A stretch of DNA of 6,679 nucleotides from Roseiflexaceae bacterium (GTDB taxonomy: Bacteria; Chloroflexota; Chloroflexia; Chloroflexales; Roseiflexaceae). The notes beneath the pieces were generated by a model. That model had not been told where the DNA came from. It saw nothing but the letters and a program-made list of their open reading frames with translations, and did not search any database. A program made the position numbers and the translations under genes. The stretch covers positions 1 to 6,679 of the forward strand of contig CANHPK010000087.1 of the NCBI GenBank assembly GCA_947462525.1. The letters are read 5' to 3'. Numbering within the stretch: the stretch's first letter is position 1; the number at the start of each line of letters is the position of its first letter. Positions 6,617 to 6,679 of this stretch are shown here, one piece after another.

Positions 6617-6679
6617 TTACTTCAAAATCCCCAGCAGGACGACAACGGGCACCGTTGCAAAACCAGCAAACAGGCCGAC
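6617..6679 (-). CDS. sdhC: C-terminal end of succinate dehydrogenase cytochrome b subunit
   Basis: Reading leftward from the right edge, 20 codons and a TAA stop (6617-6619) encode a very hydrophobic tail ending in VPVVVLLGILK. This looks like the end of a transmembrane helix with a terminal lysine. The frame enters from outside the window, so the start and most of the protein are missing. The position, 31 bp upstream of sdhA on the same strand, is where the membrane anchor sits in sdhCAB operons. The identity therefore rests on context and hydrophobicity, since no haem ligand or quinone-site motif is visible. A different small membrane protein or an sdhD-like anchor is possible. Confidence 0.65.
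   Translation of the reverse strand, partial: VGLFAGFATVPVVVLLGILK

Overview
The window looks like ordinary chromosome from a member of the Chloroflexota. The main reason is the protein at 532-1833. Its N-terminal half has the CpXC zinc-ribbon layout and wording that I associate with a widespread Chloroflexota family of unknown function. The menaquinone-type sdhC-sdhA-sdhB order and the style of the pyrophosphatase and the tandem GNAT protein also fit. This placement is inference from protein style; no rRNA or other marker is present. Most genes have a clear Shine-Dalgarno (SD) sequence, base composition looks even, and I see no mobile element, CRISPR array, tRNA or rRNA.

Layout. (1) A leftward gene of unknown function runs off the left edge (341 to 1). 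(2) A 190-bp divergent intergenic region (342-531) holds a plausible leftward promoter, whose -10 lies inside a perfect 15-bp palindrome, and a -10-like box for the rightward genes. (3) A rightward cluster follows: a CpXC protein, a tandem-GNAT acetyltransferase 9 bp later, inorganic pyrophosphatase (its own extended -10 promoter overlaps the end of the GNAT gene), and a Nudix hydrolase that appears to start at a CTG codon 10 bp after the pyrophosphatase stop. (4) A 17-bp-stem hairpin at 3789-3826 separates the convergent transcription units and probably ends both. (5) A leftward succinate dehydrogenase operon follows, in transcription order: the 3' end of sdhC (cut by the right edge), sdhA, sdhB.

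How the genes work together. SdhC, SdhA and SdhB form membrane-bound complex II, linking succinate oxidation in the TCA cycle to the quinone pool. Pyrophosphatase removes the PPi made by biosynthesis. The adjacent Nudix enzyme probably hydrolyses a nucleoside diphosphate derivative, and if it is a PPi-releasing type the two activities would be coupled. The roles of the CpXC protein, the GNAT protein and the left-edge protein are not known.

I found no convincing new multi-gene system. The points most worth a second look are the non-AUG start and missing N-terminus of the Nudix gene, the four degenerate helical repeats behind the CpXC domain, the palindrome over the leftward promoter, and the unidentified left-edge gene.
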